From: Pseudodesulfovibrio nedwellii
GTDB lineage: Bacteria > Desulfobacterota > Desulfovibrionia > Desulfovibrionales > Desulfovibrionaceae
Length of the DNA stretch: 64,000 bases
Assembly (NCBI RefSeq): GCF_027923765.1
Contig: NZ_AP026709.1
Coordinates: 1,607,501-1,671,500 of the forward strand
Direction of reading: 5' to 3'
Shown: positions 7,498 to 16,345 of the stretch, in pieces
Position numbering within the stretch: position 1 is the stretch's first letter
Layout of the letters: every line of letters begins with the position of its first letter
The notes under the pieces: generated by a model
Database searches by the model: none
The model's input: only the letters and a program-made list of their open reading frames with translations
Told to the model about the DNA's origin: nothing
Made by a program: the position numbers and the translations under genes

Positions 7498-8901
7498 ATG
7501 TACCGACTCGCACAGTTCTCCCCAACTATCGTGGCCGTCCTCATGGCACTCTTCCCCGCTCCCGAAGGGCTTACACCTGAAGCGTGGTATTTTTTCTCCA
7601 TCTTTGTCGGCGTCGTTATCGGTCTCATTGTCGAGCCAGTTCCCGCCGCATTGGTCGGACTGGCAGGCGTAACGGTGGTCGCCATGCTCGGACTGGTGGA
7701 CCCCAGTCCAGCGGCTAGTCGTTCATGGGCCTTGTCCGGCTTTTCCAATAGCGTAATTTGGCTCATCTTCGCAGCATTCATGTTCGCATTAGGGTACCAA
7801 AAAACAGGACTAGGTAAGCGAATCAGTCTCATACTCATCAAATTTCTCGGACGAAACACCTTGGGACTAGGCTACGCCATCGCTTTTGCCGACGGCATCC
7901 TGTCGCCCTTCATGCCCTCCAACACAGCCCGAAGCGCAGGCACCATTTACCCAGTGGTCAGCAATATCCCCCCTATGTTCAATTCCACTCCTGACCACGA
8001 CCCACGCAAGATCGGCGCATACCTCAAATGGGTCGGCATCGCCGCAACCTGCGTAACCAGTTCCATGTTCCTGACGGCACTGGCTCCCAATCTGCTGGCC
8101 CTCGACCTCATCCAACAGGCATCTGGTGTGACTATCAGCTGGGGACATTGGGCATCTGTAATGCTCCCGGCCATGGTCCCGCTCTTTCTACTCACACCAT
8201 GGCTCGCCTATGTTATCTATCCGCCAACCCAAAAACAGTCCCCGGAAGCTCCGGCATGGGCGACCTCGGAACTCCAAAAAATGGGCAAGATTTCCCGCAA
8301 GGAATTGATGATGCTCGGATACGCGATCCTGGCGCTGGTTCTCTGGATATTCGGCAAACAGATCGGCGTTGATTCAACCATGGCCGCCATATTTGTCCTG
8401 ACACTCATGGTCCTGACCAACATCCTCTCATGGGAAGATGTCATCACCAACAAGAGCGCGTGGAATGTCTTGGTCTGGTTCGCGACACTGGTCGCCATGG
8501 CATCGGGTCTGAGTAAAACCGGCATTCTGGATTGGCTCGGCAATCTGGTCGCGGCCTACCTCCAGGGCATGCCCCCGTCCACAGTGGCATTGATGCTCGT
8601 GGTGCTCTTCTTCGTTCTTCACTATTTTTTCGCCAGCACCACAGCTCATACCACGGCTCTGCTGCCCCTATTCATGGCAACGGCCGCACCGCTCATGCCC
8701 GCACCCATGCTGGCAAAACTCGCGCTTATGCTTGCCGCTTCCCTCGGCCTCATGGGTATCATAACCCCTTACGCAACCGGTCCCGCGCCCATCTGGTACG
8801 GCTCAGGCTTCATCAGTCAGGCCAGATGGTGGGCTCTCGGCGCAATCTTCGGTGCCATATTCCTTGGGACGATGGTCATACTGACACTGGTCTACATCTA
8901 G
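7498..8901 (+). CDS. DASS-family (SLC13-type) sodium/anion symporter
   Basis: A 467-residue membrane protein with about twelve hydrophobic segments. The two helical-hairpin motifs of divalent-anion:sodium symporters are present: PFMPSNTARSAGTIYPV near residue 140 and FFASTTAHTTALLPL near 380, each with the SNT-like signature that binds sodium and carboxylate. Family members carry C4-dicarboxylates, citrate, 2-oxoglutarate or sulfate. The start ATG at 7498 gives a normal N-terminus; codons upstream are in frame but lie close behind the attenuator-like region and have no ribosome site. The attenuator-like element 110 bases upstream may control it. A strong terminator follows. Confidence 0.82.
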   Translation: MYRLAQFSPTIVAVLMALFPAPEGLTPEAWYFFSIFVGVVIGLIVEPVPAALVGLAGVTVVAMLGLVDPSPAASRSWALSGFSNSVIWLIFAAFMFALGYQKTGLGKRISLILIKFLGRNTLGLGYAIAFADGILSPFMPSNTARSAGTIYPVVSNIPPMFNSTPDHDPRKIGAYLKWVGIAATCVTSSMFLTALAPNLLALDLIQQASGVTISWGHWASVMLPAMVPLFLLTPWLAYVIYPPTQKQSPEAPAWATSELQKMGKISRKELMMLGYAILALVLWIFGKQIGVDSTMAAIFVLTLMVLTNILSWEDVITNKSAWNVLVWFATLVAMASGLSKTGILDWLGNLVAAYLQGMPPSTVALMLVVLFFVLHYFFASTTAHTTALLPLFMATAAPLMPAPMLAKLALMLAASLGLMGIITPYATGPAPIWYGSGFISQARWWALGAIFGAIFLGTMVILTLVYI

Positions 8902-8928
8902 AAACACTATCACGCATACAGCTCAAGG

Positions 8929-8956
8929 CCCGAAAGCACTGCTTTCGGGTCTTTTC
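8929..8956 (+). terminator. Rho-independent terminator after the DASS transporter
   Basis: A nine-base-pair stem, CCCGAAAGC and GCTTTCGGG, with a three-base loop ACT, followed by TCTTTTC. It ends 27 bases after the transporter stop. Confidence 0.9.
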
Positions 8957-9038
8957 AATATGTATGCTATTGTTGACTCCCTCGTCGATTCAGGAGAGGA
9001 ATAGGCACTTTACGTCAACGAACAAAACAGGGCCATAC

Positions 9039-10100
9039 ATGAACATCGTATTCGTCAATTCCACCCGCAAATGGGGCGGGGTCAAAACCTGGACCGTGGA
9101 CTATGCCACGGAACTGGCCGCACGCGGTCACGATGTTCGCGTTTTCGGACGCCAGACCGAACTTATCGACAAACTGCAGGCCGCTGGAATAGCCGCCCGT
9201 CAAATAGACTTCGGATTTGATTACAACCCGCTCACCATTGGTCGATTCATAGCCGCATTCCTACGATCCCGCCCGGACGTAGTCATCGGTAACATCGGCA
9301 AGGATATCAATACTGCAGGAGTAGCCGCCGCAATACTCGGCATCCCTGTTATCCAACGAGTCGGATTGCCCGGTGACATGGTACCGTCACCCCGTCTTCG
9401 TACCCTGCACGCCATTACCCGACCATGGATGCTTTGTCCTAGCAAGACTGTAGCCGACGGTGTCTGGAACCGATTATCTCACATCCCGGCCGATAAAGTT
9501 AAAATCATTCTCAATTCTAAAAAACCCGTAAACACTATTAAACCAGTTGGCGACGGGCCACTCCGTCTTGTTTCCACCAGTCAGGTCAATGTGGATAAAC
9601 GACATTCGGACATACTCGATGCCCTGTCCGCCATGCAAACCGACTCTGTCCGTTACGATATCGTCGGTACCGGCAAACTGCTTGAAGAGCTTCGCGAAAG
9701 ACACCGCTCTCTGGAAGAGCAGGGCGTACTTAAATGGCACGGCTTTTCCACCAATGTGCAGGCACATCTGGCCGAAGCTGACATTTTTCTGCTTCCCTCG
9801 GAAAACGAGGGAATGCCCAACGCCCTGCTGGAAGCTATGGCCACCGGTCTCATCCCTATTGCCCGCGACATCGGCGGCATTGGCGAAATTTGGCCGGAAA
9901 CATTGGCAGACTATCTCATGCCCGCCAAAGCTGGACCAGACGAATTTCGAATCATCCTTGAACGACTCATGGGCATGAATAAAACTCAACTCAACGTACT
10001 CAAAGAAGCCAGTGTGCAGGCGTGTCGTGACACATTCAACCTCAACACGAAAATAGACGAATTTGAAACGTGGGTTCAGACAAATATCCTTAAAAGATAG
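9039..10100 (+). CDS. GT4-type glycosyltransferase
   Basis: A 353-residue protein of the GT-B fold. The N-terminal domain begins MNIVFVNSTRKWGGVKTW, with the glycine-rich GGV loop typical of family 4 glycosyltransferases. The C-terminal domain has the donor-binding E-x7-E motif ENEGMPNALLEAMATG near residue 255. It probably transfers a sugar from a nucleotide donor in lipopolysaccharide or exopolysaccharide synthesis. No other polysaccharide genes are adjacent; it stands between two transporter genes, so the acceptor is unknown. The frame extends far upstream over the DASS gene, but the ATG at 9039 fits the family N-terminus. Confidence 0.8.
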   Translation: MNIVFVNSTRKWGGVKTWTVDYATELAARGHDVRVFGRQTELIDKLQAAGIAARQIDFGFDYNPLTIGRFIAAFLRSRPDVVIGNIGKDINTAGVAAAILGIPVIQRVGLPGDMVPSPRLRTLHAITRPWMLCPSKTVADGVWNRLSHIPADKVKIILNSKKPVNTIKPVGDGPLRLVSTSQVNVDKRHSDILDALSAMQTDSVRYDIVGTGKLLEELRERHRSLEEQGVLKWHGFSTNVQAHLAEADIFLLPSENEGMPNALLEAMATGLIPIARDIGGIGEIWPETLADYLMPAKAGPDEFRIILERLMGMNKTQLNVLKEASVQACRDTFNLNTKIDEFETWVQTNILKR

Positions 10101-10436
10101 ATGTCATAAATCTCCCTCAGATATACATCATGCAAAGCATCAACCAAACCACCACCCCGGAACATGGCTCGGATACAACCCGCGCCTACAAATTTCTTTC
10201 GCTTCTTCCAAGACTCATTTTCTCGTACAGGCTTCGGCTTCGCCGCAGAAAACTTGCTGTAAACGCGACCTCGACTGCCTGATTATTCCCCGACACCCCA
10301 CGCCTGACACTTCCACCTGCTCGATAAAGCGGACTGCATTCGGTTTCACAGGATGCCGTATACTTTCGTGCCATAGGCTATAAACCACTGACCTCCGCTG
10401 ACCAAAAATCACGGAACAACAGAAAGGATTACAATA
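10101..10436. other. 336-base gap without a supported gene
   Basis: The stretch between the glycosyltransferase and the NhaC antiporter holds no hairpin with a T-run and no clear promoter. A 50-codon frame at 10130-10282 encodes a very basic peptide, but it has no ribosome site. Confidence 0.5.
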
Positions 10437-11762
10437 ATGGATCAACAATCAACACCGCGCGGAAGCGCACTGCTCCCACTCCTGTTCTTTCTCGCTCTGT
10501 TTATAGGAACAGGATCGTATTTATCCGCACAGGGTGTGAGTATGGCCTTTTATCAACTGTCCGCAGCTGTGGCCATTCTTCCGGCCATAGCTCTCTCCCT
10601 TGCCATGGGTAAAGGAAAGCTGGACAGCAAGATCAACATTTTTCTCAAAGGTGTCGGTGACATCAACATCGTCACCATGTGCATAATCTACCTGTTGGCA
10701 GGAGGATTCGCCTCAGTCGCCAAGGCCATCGGTGGCGTGGATGCCACCGTCAATCTGGGCCTGACCTTCATCCCGGCAGAACTCGTCCTTCCGGGGCTGT
10801 TCGCCATCGCCGCTTTTGTTGCCACGGCCATGGGAACATCCATGGGAACAATTGCCGCCATTGCCCCCATTGCAGCCGGAGTTGCGCAACAGACCGATAT
10901 TTCCAGCGCTGTCCTCATGGGGACCATCGTGGGCGGTGCTATGTTCGGCGACAACCTCTCCATGATCTCGGACACCACCATCGCCGCCACCCGTACTCAG
11001 GGATGCGCCATGAGCGATAAGTTCAAGATGAACGTACGCATTGTCCTACCAGCGGCATTGGCAACACTTATACTGCTCGGTCTATTCGGCTCGGCGGGTG
11101 GCGTCACCCATGTCGGCGATTGGGAATTCATCCGGGTACTGCCCTATTTGGTCATTCTGGGATTGGCGATTGCGGGCGTGAATGTCTTTGTCGTTCTGGC
11201 CTCGGGAATTGTACTAGCCGGAGTAGTCGGTCTCTATGCCGTACAGAATTACTCCCTACTTACGTTGTCCAAAGATATCTTCGCGGGTTTTACCGGCATG
11301 CATGAAATCCTCGTTCTGTCCATGCTCGTAGGCGGTCTTGGAGAACTCATCCGTTACAACGGCGGCCTGCAATGGTTGCTCGAAAAGGTCAACGCCCTCG
11401 CACTCAAGGCTGGACGCGGCAATAAACGAAGATCCGGTGAATTCGGTATTGCAGCACTGGTCTCACTGGCCGATGCCTGCACGGCAAATAACACGGTCGC
11501 CATCATCCTTACCGGACGACTTGCCAAGGAAATCGCAACAGATACCGGCGTTGACCCACGCCGTAGCGCAAGTCTTCTGGATATATTCTCCTGCATTGTT
11601 CAGGGCGTGACCCCATACGCGGCTCAAGTTCTCCTCGCAGGTTCCATCGCCGGAATATCCCCCGTGGATGTTGTTACGAGCAACTGGTACTGCCTCGTAC
11701 TTGCCGGAATAGCTATCGTGGCTATCGTCACTGGCTGGCCTACACTCAAGAAAAAAGCGTAA
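10437..11762 (+). CDS. NhaC-family Na+/H+ antiporter
   Basis: A 441-residue membrane protein with about eleven hydrophobic segments. Motifs of the NhaC family are clear: GTSMGTIAAIAPIA near residue 133 and GAMFGDNLSMISDTTIAATRTQG beginning near 164, which includes the acidic and polar residues of the ion path. A second helix pair contains SLADACTANNTVAIILTG. The family exchanges sodium for protons or, in some members, malate for lactate. The ATG at 10437 follows AAAGGA at good spacing. It is a single-gene unit ended by a strong terminator. Adjacent genes do not indicate a specific organic substrate. Confidence 0.82.
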   Translation: MDQQSTPRGSALLPLLFFLALFIGTGSYLSAQGVSMAFYQLSAAVAILPAIALSLAMGKGKLDSKINIFLKGVGDINIVTMCIIYLLAGGFASVAKAIGGVDATVNLGLTFIPAELVLPGLFAIAAFVATAMGTSMGTIAAIAPIAAGVAQQTDISSAVLMGTIVGGAMFGDNLSMISDTTIAATRTQGCAMSDKFKMNVRIVLPAALATLILLGLFGSAGGVTHVGDWEFIRVLPYLVILGLAIAGVNVFVVLASGIVLAGVVGLYAVQNYSLLTLSKDIFAGFTGMHEILVLSMLVGGLGELIRYNGGLQWLLEKVNALALKAGRGNKRRSGEFGIAALVSLADACTANNTVAIILTGRLAKEIATDTGVDPRRSASLLDIFSCIVQGVTPYAAQVLLAGSIAGISPVDVVTSNWYCLVLAGIAIVAIVTGWPTLKKKA

Positions 11763-11784
11763 CCAGGCCACACACCACAATCAG

Positions 11785-11820
11785 AAAGGGCTGCCGTGCA
11801 TATGCACGACAGCCCTTTTT
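11785..11820 (+). terminator. Rho-independent terminator after the NhaC gene
   Basis: A long stem, AGGGCTG-CGTGCA paired with TGCACG-CAGCCCT, with one mismatch and a tiny TA loop. It ends in TTTTT. It also separates the antiporter from the converging phosphorelay operon. Confidence 0.88.
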
Positions 11821-11879
11821 AACACGATTGACGACAATAAAGCGCCAGAAACCGCATCAGGCTTAAGTCTACAAACGAC

Positions 11880-12308
11880 CTACCAGCCCTTGGACTTCAG
11901 GATGTCATTCACCTTGTCAGCGGTTTTCTTTTCCACGATGACCATTTTCTTGGCCTGAGCCTTACGAATCTTTTCGGTCAAAGACTCGATGTCGGCGGGC
12001 TTCTCCATGAAGTCCATGGCACCGAGTTTCATAGCCTGAATTCCAGCCTCAAGGGTTGCCTGTCCTGTGAGCAGAATGACCTGCATCTCAGGATGACTTT
12101 TCTTGATGACCTTGAGCATGTCGATGCCGTTCATGTCAGGCATCTGCAAGTCAAGCACGATGGCATCGTATTCGTTATTATCCAATGCAGTGACAGCATT
12201 ACCAGCGGTCTCAGCAGTGGTAACGTTCATGCCACGCAATTCCATCCGCTCGGACAGAGCTTCCAAAAATTCAACTTCGTCGTCGATAAGCAGTACTTTT
12301 TCAGCCAT
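11880..12308 (-). CDS. Single-domain response regulator
   Basis: A 142-residue CheY-like receiver. The acid pocket is IDDEVEF near residue 8, the phospho-acceptor is D53 in VLDLQMPDMNG, the conserved threonine is in LLTGQA and the lysine in MEKP. The last 25 residues form a basic tail without a known output domain. It is the final gene of the leftward TetR-SulP operon, 30 bases after the kinase-like gene. Without an output domain it likely works by protein contact or as a phosphate sink or relay. The ATG has AGGAG upstream. Confidence 0.88.
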   Translation of the reverse strand: MAEKVLLIDDEVEFLEALSERMELRGMNVTTAETAGNAVTALDNNEYDAIVLDLQMPDMNGIDMLKVIKKSHPEMQVILLTGQATLEAGIQAMKLGAMDFMEKPADIESLTEKIRKAQAKKMVIVEKKTADKVNDILKSKGW

Positions 12309-12338
12309 TGTATTTCTCCTGAAAGGTATGATGTAATA

Positions 12339-12986
12339 TTACTCGGCCCCGTTCTGCGCCCTGAGGAACAGTTCGGTGGTCCGCAAATCTTCATCCGTCG
12401 AAACATCGACGTTCATGGTCTGCGCCATGGATGAAAACGATTCGTCATTCTTCAGTGGTACATCCTTTCCGGGAGCGGAAAGGGAGAACGATGCTCCACC
12501 ATTGACGGGTTTCACGCTCACGACCAGGGAGTCGCCTGCGTCCATATTTTCAACAGCGGCTGCAATTGAGGAGTGCAGCACCTGCATCAGATCAAAGGGG
12601 TTGGCAGACAGGGAGACCGGTTCACAGTCACCCATTGTCAACCGAATCTGCTGCATGTCGGCAAGACGAGTTGCCAATGCAGTGGTCAAATCGAGAATCT
12701 CCACAAGGTTCACTTCATGAACATCCTCATCCGTTGAATGCGCAAATGCGTTCATATTCTTGATAATGGAGTCGCCACGCCTGATCTGGCCTTGGATAGA
12801 GTTGGCGGCACTCTTCAGCCGATCGGGCTGGAGAGGAATGCCGCGTTCTGCCATAAGCGTCAAGTCCTCGATCAAGCCCGCTGCCTCATTGATGACGGCA
12901 AAAACGTTCTTGATCTCGTGCGACACGGACGCGCTAACGCGTCCGAAAAATTTAAGCCCTTCACGGGTATTCATTGTCTGTGTCAT
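12339..12986 (-). CDS. Histidine-kinase-like phosphotransfer protein with degenerate ATPase domain
   Basis: A 215-residue cytoplasmic protein. The dimerisation and phosphoacceptor helix is intact, with SASVSHEIKNVFAVINEA and the candidate histidine H23. The C-terminal half aligns in position with an HATPase domain (LMQVLHSSIAAAVENMDAGD), but the asparagine box and the glycine-rich G1 and G2 boxes are missing. It therefore resembles histidine phosphotransferases that evolved from kinases (ChpT or Spo0B type) more than an active kinase. The ATG at 12986 is chosen because AGGGGGA lies at correct spacing; a TTG two codons upstream is too close. It sits between two receiver genes, as expected of a relay component. 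Confidence 0.72.
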   Translation of the reverse strand: MTQTMNTREGLKFFGRVSASVSHEIKNVFAVINEAAGLIEDLTLMAERGIPLQPDRLKSAANSIQGQIRRGDSIIKNMNAFAHSTDEDVHEVNLVEILDLTTALATRLADMQQIRLTMGDCEPVSLSANPFDLMQVLHSSIAAAVENMDAGDSLVVSVKPVNGGASFSLSAPGKDVPLKNDESFSSMAQTMNVDVSTDEDLRTTELFLRAQNGAE

Positions 12987-13003
12987 GAGCAAATCCCCCT
13001 GCG

Positions 13004-13354
13004 TCAGCCGACGGCTTCCTGAATTTTGGCCATCAGGTCTTCAATCTGAATAGGCTTGATCAAATAATTACACCCGGCTGCGCAGCCAGCTTTGAAATCG
13101 GATTCCGAACCATGGCCGGAAAGAAAAATATACTTCATGCCCGGATGTTCTTTGGCCAAGAGTTTCATCAGTTCCAAACCACTGAGTTTGGGCATTTTCA
13201 TATCGAGCACTGCTACGGCATATTCAGTTGCGGCAGCCATTTTCAGGGCTTCCTCTCCATTATCGGTCCAATCCGCGTCTACATCACGAAATCCAAGTCT
13301 TTCAGCCATGGCGGAAACCAATTCCACTTCATCGTCAACCAGCAGTACTTTCAT
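13004..13354 (-). CDS. Single-domain response regulator
   Basis: A 116-residue receiver with no output domain. It shows the acid pair in LLVDDEVE, the phospho-acceptor D51 in AVLDMKMPKLSG, the hydroxyl residue in FLSGHG and the lysine in LIKPI. The length is that of a minimal CheY-type domain. It lies six bases after the membrane kinase gene and 17 bases before the kinase-like gene, so all three are surely co-transcribed. It is the likely first phosphate receiver from the kinase at 13360-15084. Confidence 0.9.
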   Translation of the reverse strand: MKVLLVDDEVELVSAMAERLGFRDVDADWTDNGEEALKMAAATEYAVAVLDMKMPKLSGLELMKLLAKEHPGMKYIFLSGHGSESDFKAGCAAGCNYLIKPIQIEDLMAKIQEAVG

Positions 13355-13359
13355 GTTAT

Positions 13360-15084
13360 TTACGCCTTATCTGAACCCTGAAGGGGCATTGTTATGGTAA
13401 ACACCGTTCCTCGACCAACTTCACTTTCCACAGCCATGGTGCCGTCCAATTCCTGAACAAGCCCATAGGTAATGGAAAGTCCGAGACCTGTGCCACCAGT
13501 CTTCTTCTTGGTCGAAAAAAACGGATCGAAAATCTGTTTGATATCTGCTTCCGGGATACCGCATCCGTCATCTTCCACAGAAAAAACCAACCGGTTCTCA
13601 GTAATCCTGCGTGCAGAGATAGAGAGTTGCCCGCCATCGTTCATGGCCTGGAATGCGTTATTGATCAGGTTGAGAAAAATCTGTTGCAGCTTGCCACGGT
13701 CAGACACGAACGGCGGCAGGTTTTCAGGGATATCCATGGTAATGGATATGGACCGATACTCTGCTTCCTTGCGCAAAAAGTCGATGACCTCTTCCGCCAA
13801 CTCCTTGAACTCGATGGAATCCATTTCCACGTCAATATGACGGGCAAAGCTCAAAAGTCGTTTGGTAATCTTGCCGCAACGTGCCACCGAACCGAGAATG
13901 GACTTGATATTCGCCAGCAACCGCTCGTCGTGGGCATATTCCTGCTTGAAAACAAAGAGATCGTTAATGAGTCCAGCCTTCTCATTAATAATGGCCAGTG
14001 GATTGTTTATTTCATGAGCAACACCAGCAGCCAGCCGACCAATGGAAGCCATACGGTTGGTGTGCTCCATACGATGCAACGTCCGAGCGCGGGTCTGGTC
14101 CGCGACATAAATTTTATTAACCATGTAGGTCGCCACACCCACGATAACCAGCATGATGATAAAGATACTGACAGCCAGAATCCACACAAGTTCCATACGT
14201 ATGGTCTCAAGAGGCTTCATCAGCCCAGCAGTGTCCTTGACCACAAGAATGATAAACGGCGTGCCGCGTACATACGCATACCCGACAGTCAAATCAGTTC
14301 CGTCCTTTGCCTTGATCTGGTTCACGCTGGTCCTTTCGGAATACGCAGGCAAAACAAGGGCAACCTTGGAAAACAATTCTCCGTGTTCTCTGGAAGGGGT
14401 CTGAATGACTCCGTCCCGATCAACAAGTATGGCATCCCCGCCACCGGGCAGATCTATGGCAGACAAAATGGCGTTAAACTTGCCAGTATCCAACGTGGCT
14501 CGAAGCACGAAATCTTTACCGGTCTTCTTGTCACGAACCCTACGCGCCACGATCAGGTGCGGTTCGTCTCGGAATCCGAGAAAAACTCCACTGATGTAGG
14601 CTCCACCCTCCATGGTGCTATCAAACCATTCCTGCCCACTGTAATCGATACCAAGCAGATCATGCGGCCCGATATAAGCCACCTGCCGACCTTTGGGATC
14701 AACAATACCAATATCTACGAAACCACCAAAACTGGCTTTCAACGAATCCAGGACGGATTTGAGATTCTCACAATCACGCAAACTGGAAATACCTTGATGC
14801 TTGACCAAAAAGTCCAACGCGTTGGTACGCTCTTCAAGAAAATAAGCGACAGTTCGCCGTGCATTGGATGTAGTTCGTGCCGTGCGCAACAGGTTTTCAG
14901 ATTCAAGAGAACTCCGGGTGACGCTATAATCAATAAAAGCCATGACCAACAACGGAACCAAAGCGACAACCGCCAGAAGTGCAACGGCAAAGCGCCAGAT
15001 GCGACGGTAGTTGAACAGGTTCTTGCCCGGTCCCTTGCTGGGATCGATATCCCAGAATTGCGGTCTGATTTTTGCGAATATCAT
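13360..15084 (-). CDS. Membrane sensor histidine kinase with periplasmic Cache-type domain
   Basis: A 574-residue kinase. A first membrane segment lies at residues 28-50. A large periplasmic region follows to about residue 290, containing GFVDIGIVDPKGRQVAYIGP and GGDAILVDRDGVIQTP, typical of double Cache sensor domains that bind small ligands. The second membrane segment is near 298-325. The cytoplasmic part has the H-box [18 protein letters not shown], the N-box QQIFLNLINNAFQAM, and ATP-binding boxes DDGCGIP and GGTGLGLSI. It is therefore an active kinase. It is transcribed with SulP, so the ligand may be a sulfur anion or related solute, but this is inference. Confidence 0.88.
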   Translation of the reverse strand: MIFAKIRPQFWDIDPSKGPGKNLFNYRRIWRFAVALLAVVALVPLLVMAFIDYSVTRSSLESENLLRTARTTSNARRTVAYFLEERTNALDFLVKHQGISSLRDCENLKSVLDSLKASFGGFVDIGIVDPKGRQVAYIGPHDLLGIDYSGQEWFDSTMEGGAYISGVFLGFRDEPHLIVARRVRDKKTGKDFVLRATLDTGKFNAILSAIDLPGGGDAILVDRDGVIQTPSREHGELFSKVALVLPAYSERTSVNQIKAKDGTDLTVGYAYVRGTPFIILVVKDTAGLMKPLETIRMELVWILAVSIFIIMLVIVGVATYMVNKIYVADQTRARTLHRMEHTNRMASIGRLAAGVAHEINNPLAIINEKAGLINDLFVFKQEYAHDERLLANIKSILGSVARCGKITKRLLSFARHIDVEMDSIEFKELAEEVIDFLRKEAEYRSISITMDIPENLPPFVSDRGKLQQIFLNLINNAFQAMNDGGQLSISARRITENRLVFSVEDDGCGIPEADIKQIFDPFFSTKKKTGGTGLGLSITYGLVQELDGTMAVESEVGRGTVFTITMPLQGSDKA

Positions 15085-15102
15085 AACGTCACCCGGTTTT
15101 GA

Positions 15103-16320
15103 TTACTTGATTCCCTGGACTTTTTCGTTAGCCGCCTTGAGCGTTTCACTCAAGATGTCAATGTCCACGGGTTTATGCAGATAAGCGAATGCACCCAGTT
15201 CCATACAGATCTGACGATCCTTTTCCGAGCCATGACCAGTCAGGATGATGACCTGAATATTCGGATGGTCAGACTTGACCCGGCGCAGAACCTCGATACC
15301 GTCGATGCCAGGCATCTTGAGATCGAGAATCATGACTTCAGGTTCGTCTTCCTGCACCAGATTCAGGGCGGATTCACCATCATAGACGACTGCGGAACCC
15401 ATGTCGCGCATCATCAAACGCTCGGACAGAGTCTGGACAAACTCACGTTCATCATCAACCAACAGCACCTTGGACGGGATGTCAAAGTCCATCTTACGAT
15501 AGATATCGGTCTGATGAAAGCCTTTGCCGACCAAGGTCTCTACGCTGTCCACACCGTCAACAGCACTCACGATGTCGGCCAGTTCGCGCTCAAGGCGTTC
15601 CAGCATCAGGACATGCTTGTTAATGGTCAGAGTAACGTTCTTGTCCTTAGCGGCTACGAGCACATTATGCCCTTCGGTAGCCAGCACGGTTCCTACCTTG
15701 GCTGCCAGCAGGAAGTCGGCAACCTTGGTACGAGAAGCGTCCGTGACCTGAACAGCCTCATTGGCAAGCTGCTCAACAATAAGGTCCACGCTACGATCCA
15801 CACCAGATGTACCCACAGGTACAATTATATCATATAAAGCCTTGGACCAAGGATCGTTCACGCCCTTCAGGGATTCAACCCAGGCGGCACGATCACTGTC
15901 GTCCTTATGAATAAGCTTGAGGGCATGCTTCTCGGCAAAGCCTTCAGTTCGTTCGGCCACAGCCAGTCGTTCTTTCATCTCGGAAACGAGGCACACCTTG
16001 AGGATGTGATCGATCTCGGGAGCCGACAACTGGGATGCGAAACCGGAAAACAGAAGCTTGTCCTGATCCATCAGCTTCTTTGCCATGGCAAACCGGAGCC
16101 AGGCAACAGCCCGTTCCTTTTCATGGCTGAATGCGTTGAAAACAGAACCCTTTGCCTGAAAGGCTCGGGCCATTTTATCCTCGGACAGGCCGGAGAGTTT
16201 CGCGGCCTCGGCCACAATTTCCTGGTCGGTGACGAGGCGGTATCCCGTGGCGTCCACCACGCGTTTGACCACGACACCAGCTTCCGAGAACAGGCCGTTG
16301 AATACAGTTATAACAGACAT
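15103..16320 (-). CDS. Degenerate cytidylate-kinase-like / response-regulator fusion
   Basis: A 405-residue protein. Residues 1-200 resemble the cytidylate kinase-like family in overall pattern (ITVFNGLFSEAG..VVDATGYRLVTDQEIV), but the glycine-rich phosphate loop is not conserved, so catalysis is doubtful. Residues 205-275 (VGTVLATEGHNVLVAAKDKN, then DIVSAVDGVDSVETLVG) resemble a BON-type ligand or membrane-binding fold. Residues 285-400 are a receiver with the pocket LLVDDER, the acceptor in LDLKMPGIDG, TGHG and HKP. It lies 25 bases downstream of sulP and 18 bases upstream of the kinase gene. Such an architecture suggests a scaffold or sensor linking the SulP permease to the phosphorelay. 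Confidence 0.75.
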   Translation of the reverse strand: MSVITVFNGLFSEAGVVVKRVVDATGYRLVTDQEIVAEAAKLSGLSEDKMARAFQAKGSVFNAFSHEKERAVAWLRFAMAKKLMDQDKLLFSGFASQLSAPEIDHILKVCLVSEMKERLAVAERTEGFAEKHALKLIHKDDSDRAAWVESLKGVNDPWSKALYDIIVPVGTSGVDRSVDLIVEQLANEAVQVTDASRTKVADFLLAAKVGTVLATEGHNVLVAAKDKNVTLTINKHVLMLERLERELADIVSAVDGVDSVETLVGKGFHQTDIYRKMDFDIPSKVLLVDDEREFVQTLSERLMMRDMGSAVVYDGESALNLVQEDEPEVMILDLKMPGIDGIEVLRRVKSDHPNIQVIILTGHGSEKDRQICMELGAFAYLHKPVDIDILSETLKAANEKVQGIK

Positions 16321-16345
16321 TGTCTACTCCTTGTTTGTCTCGGAC

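Noticed and set aside
10130-10282. 50-codon basic peptide frame before the NhaC gene
   Set aside because: No ribosome site and no similarity to anything I recognise; kept only as a note in the gap entry.
13627-15102. 491-codon plus-strand frame opposite the Cache-domain kinase
   Set aside because: It is antisense to a clear histidine kinase and has no recognisable domain.
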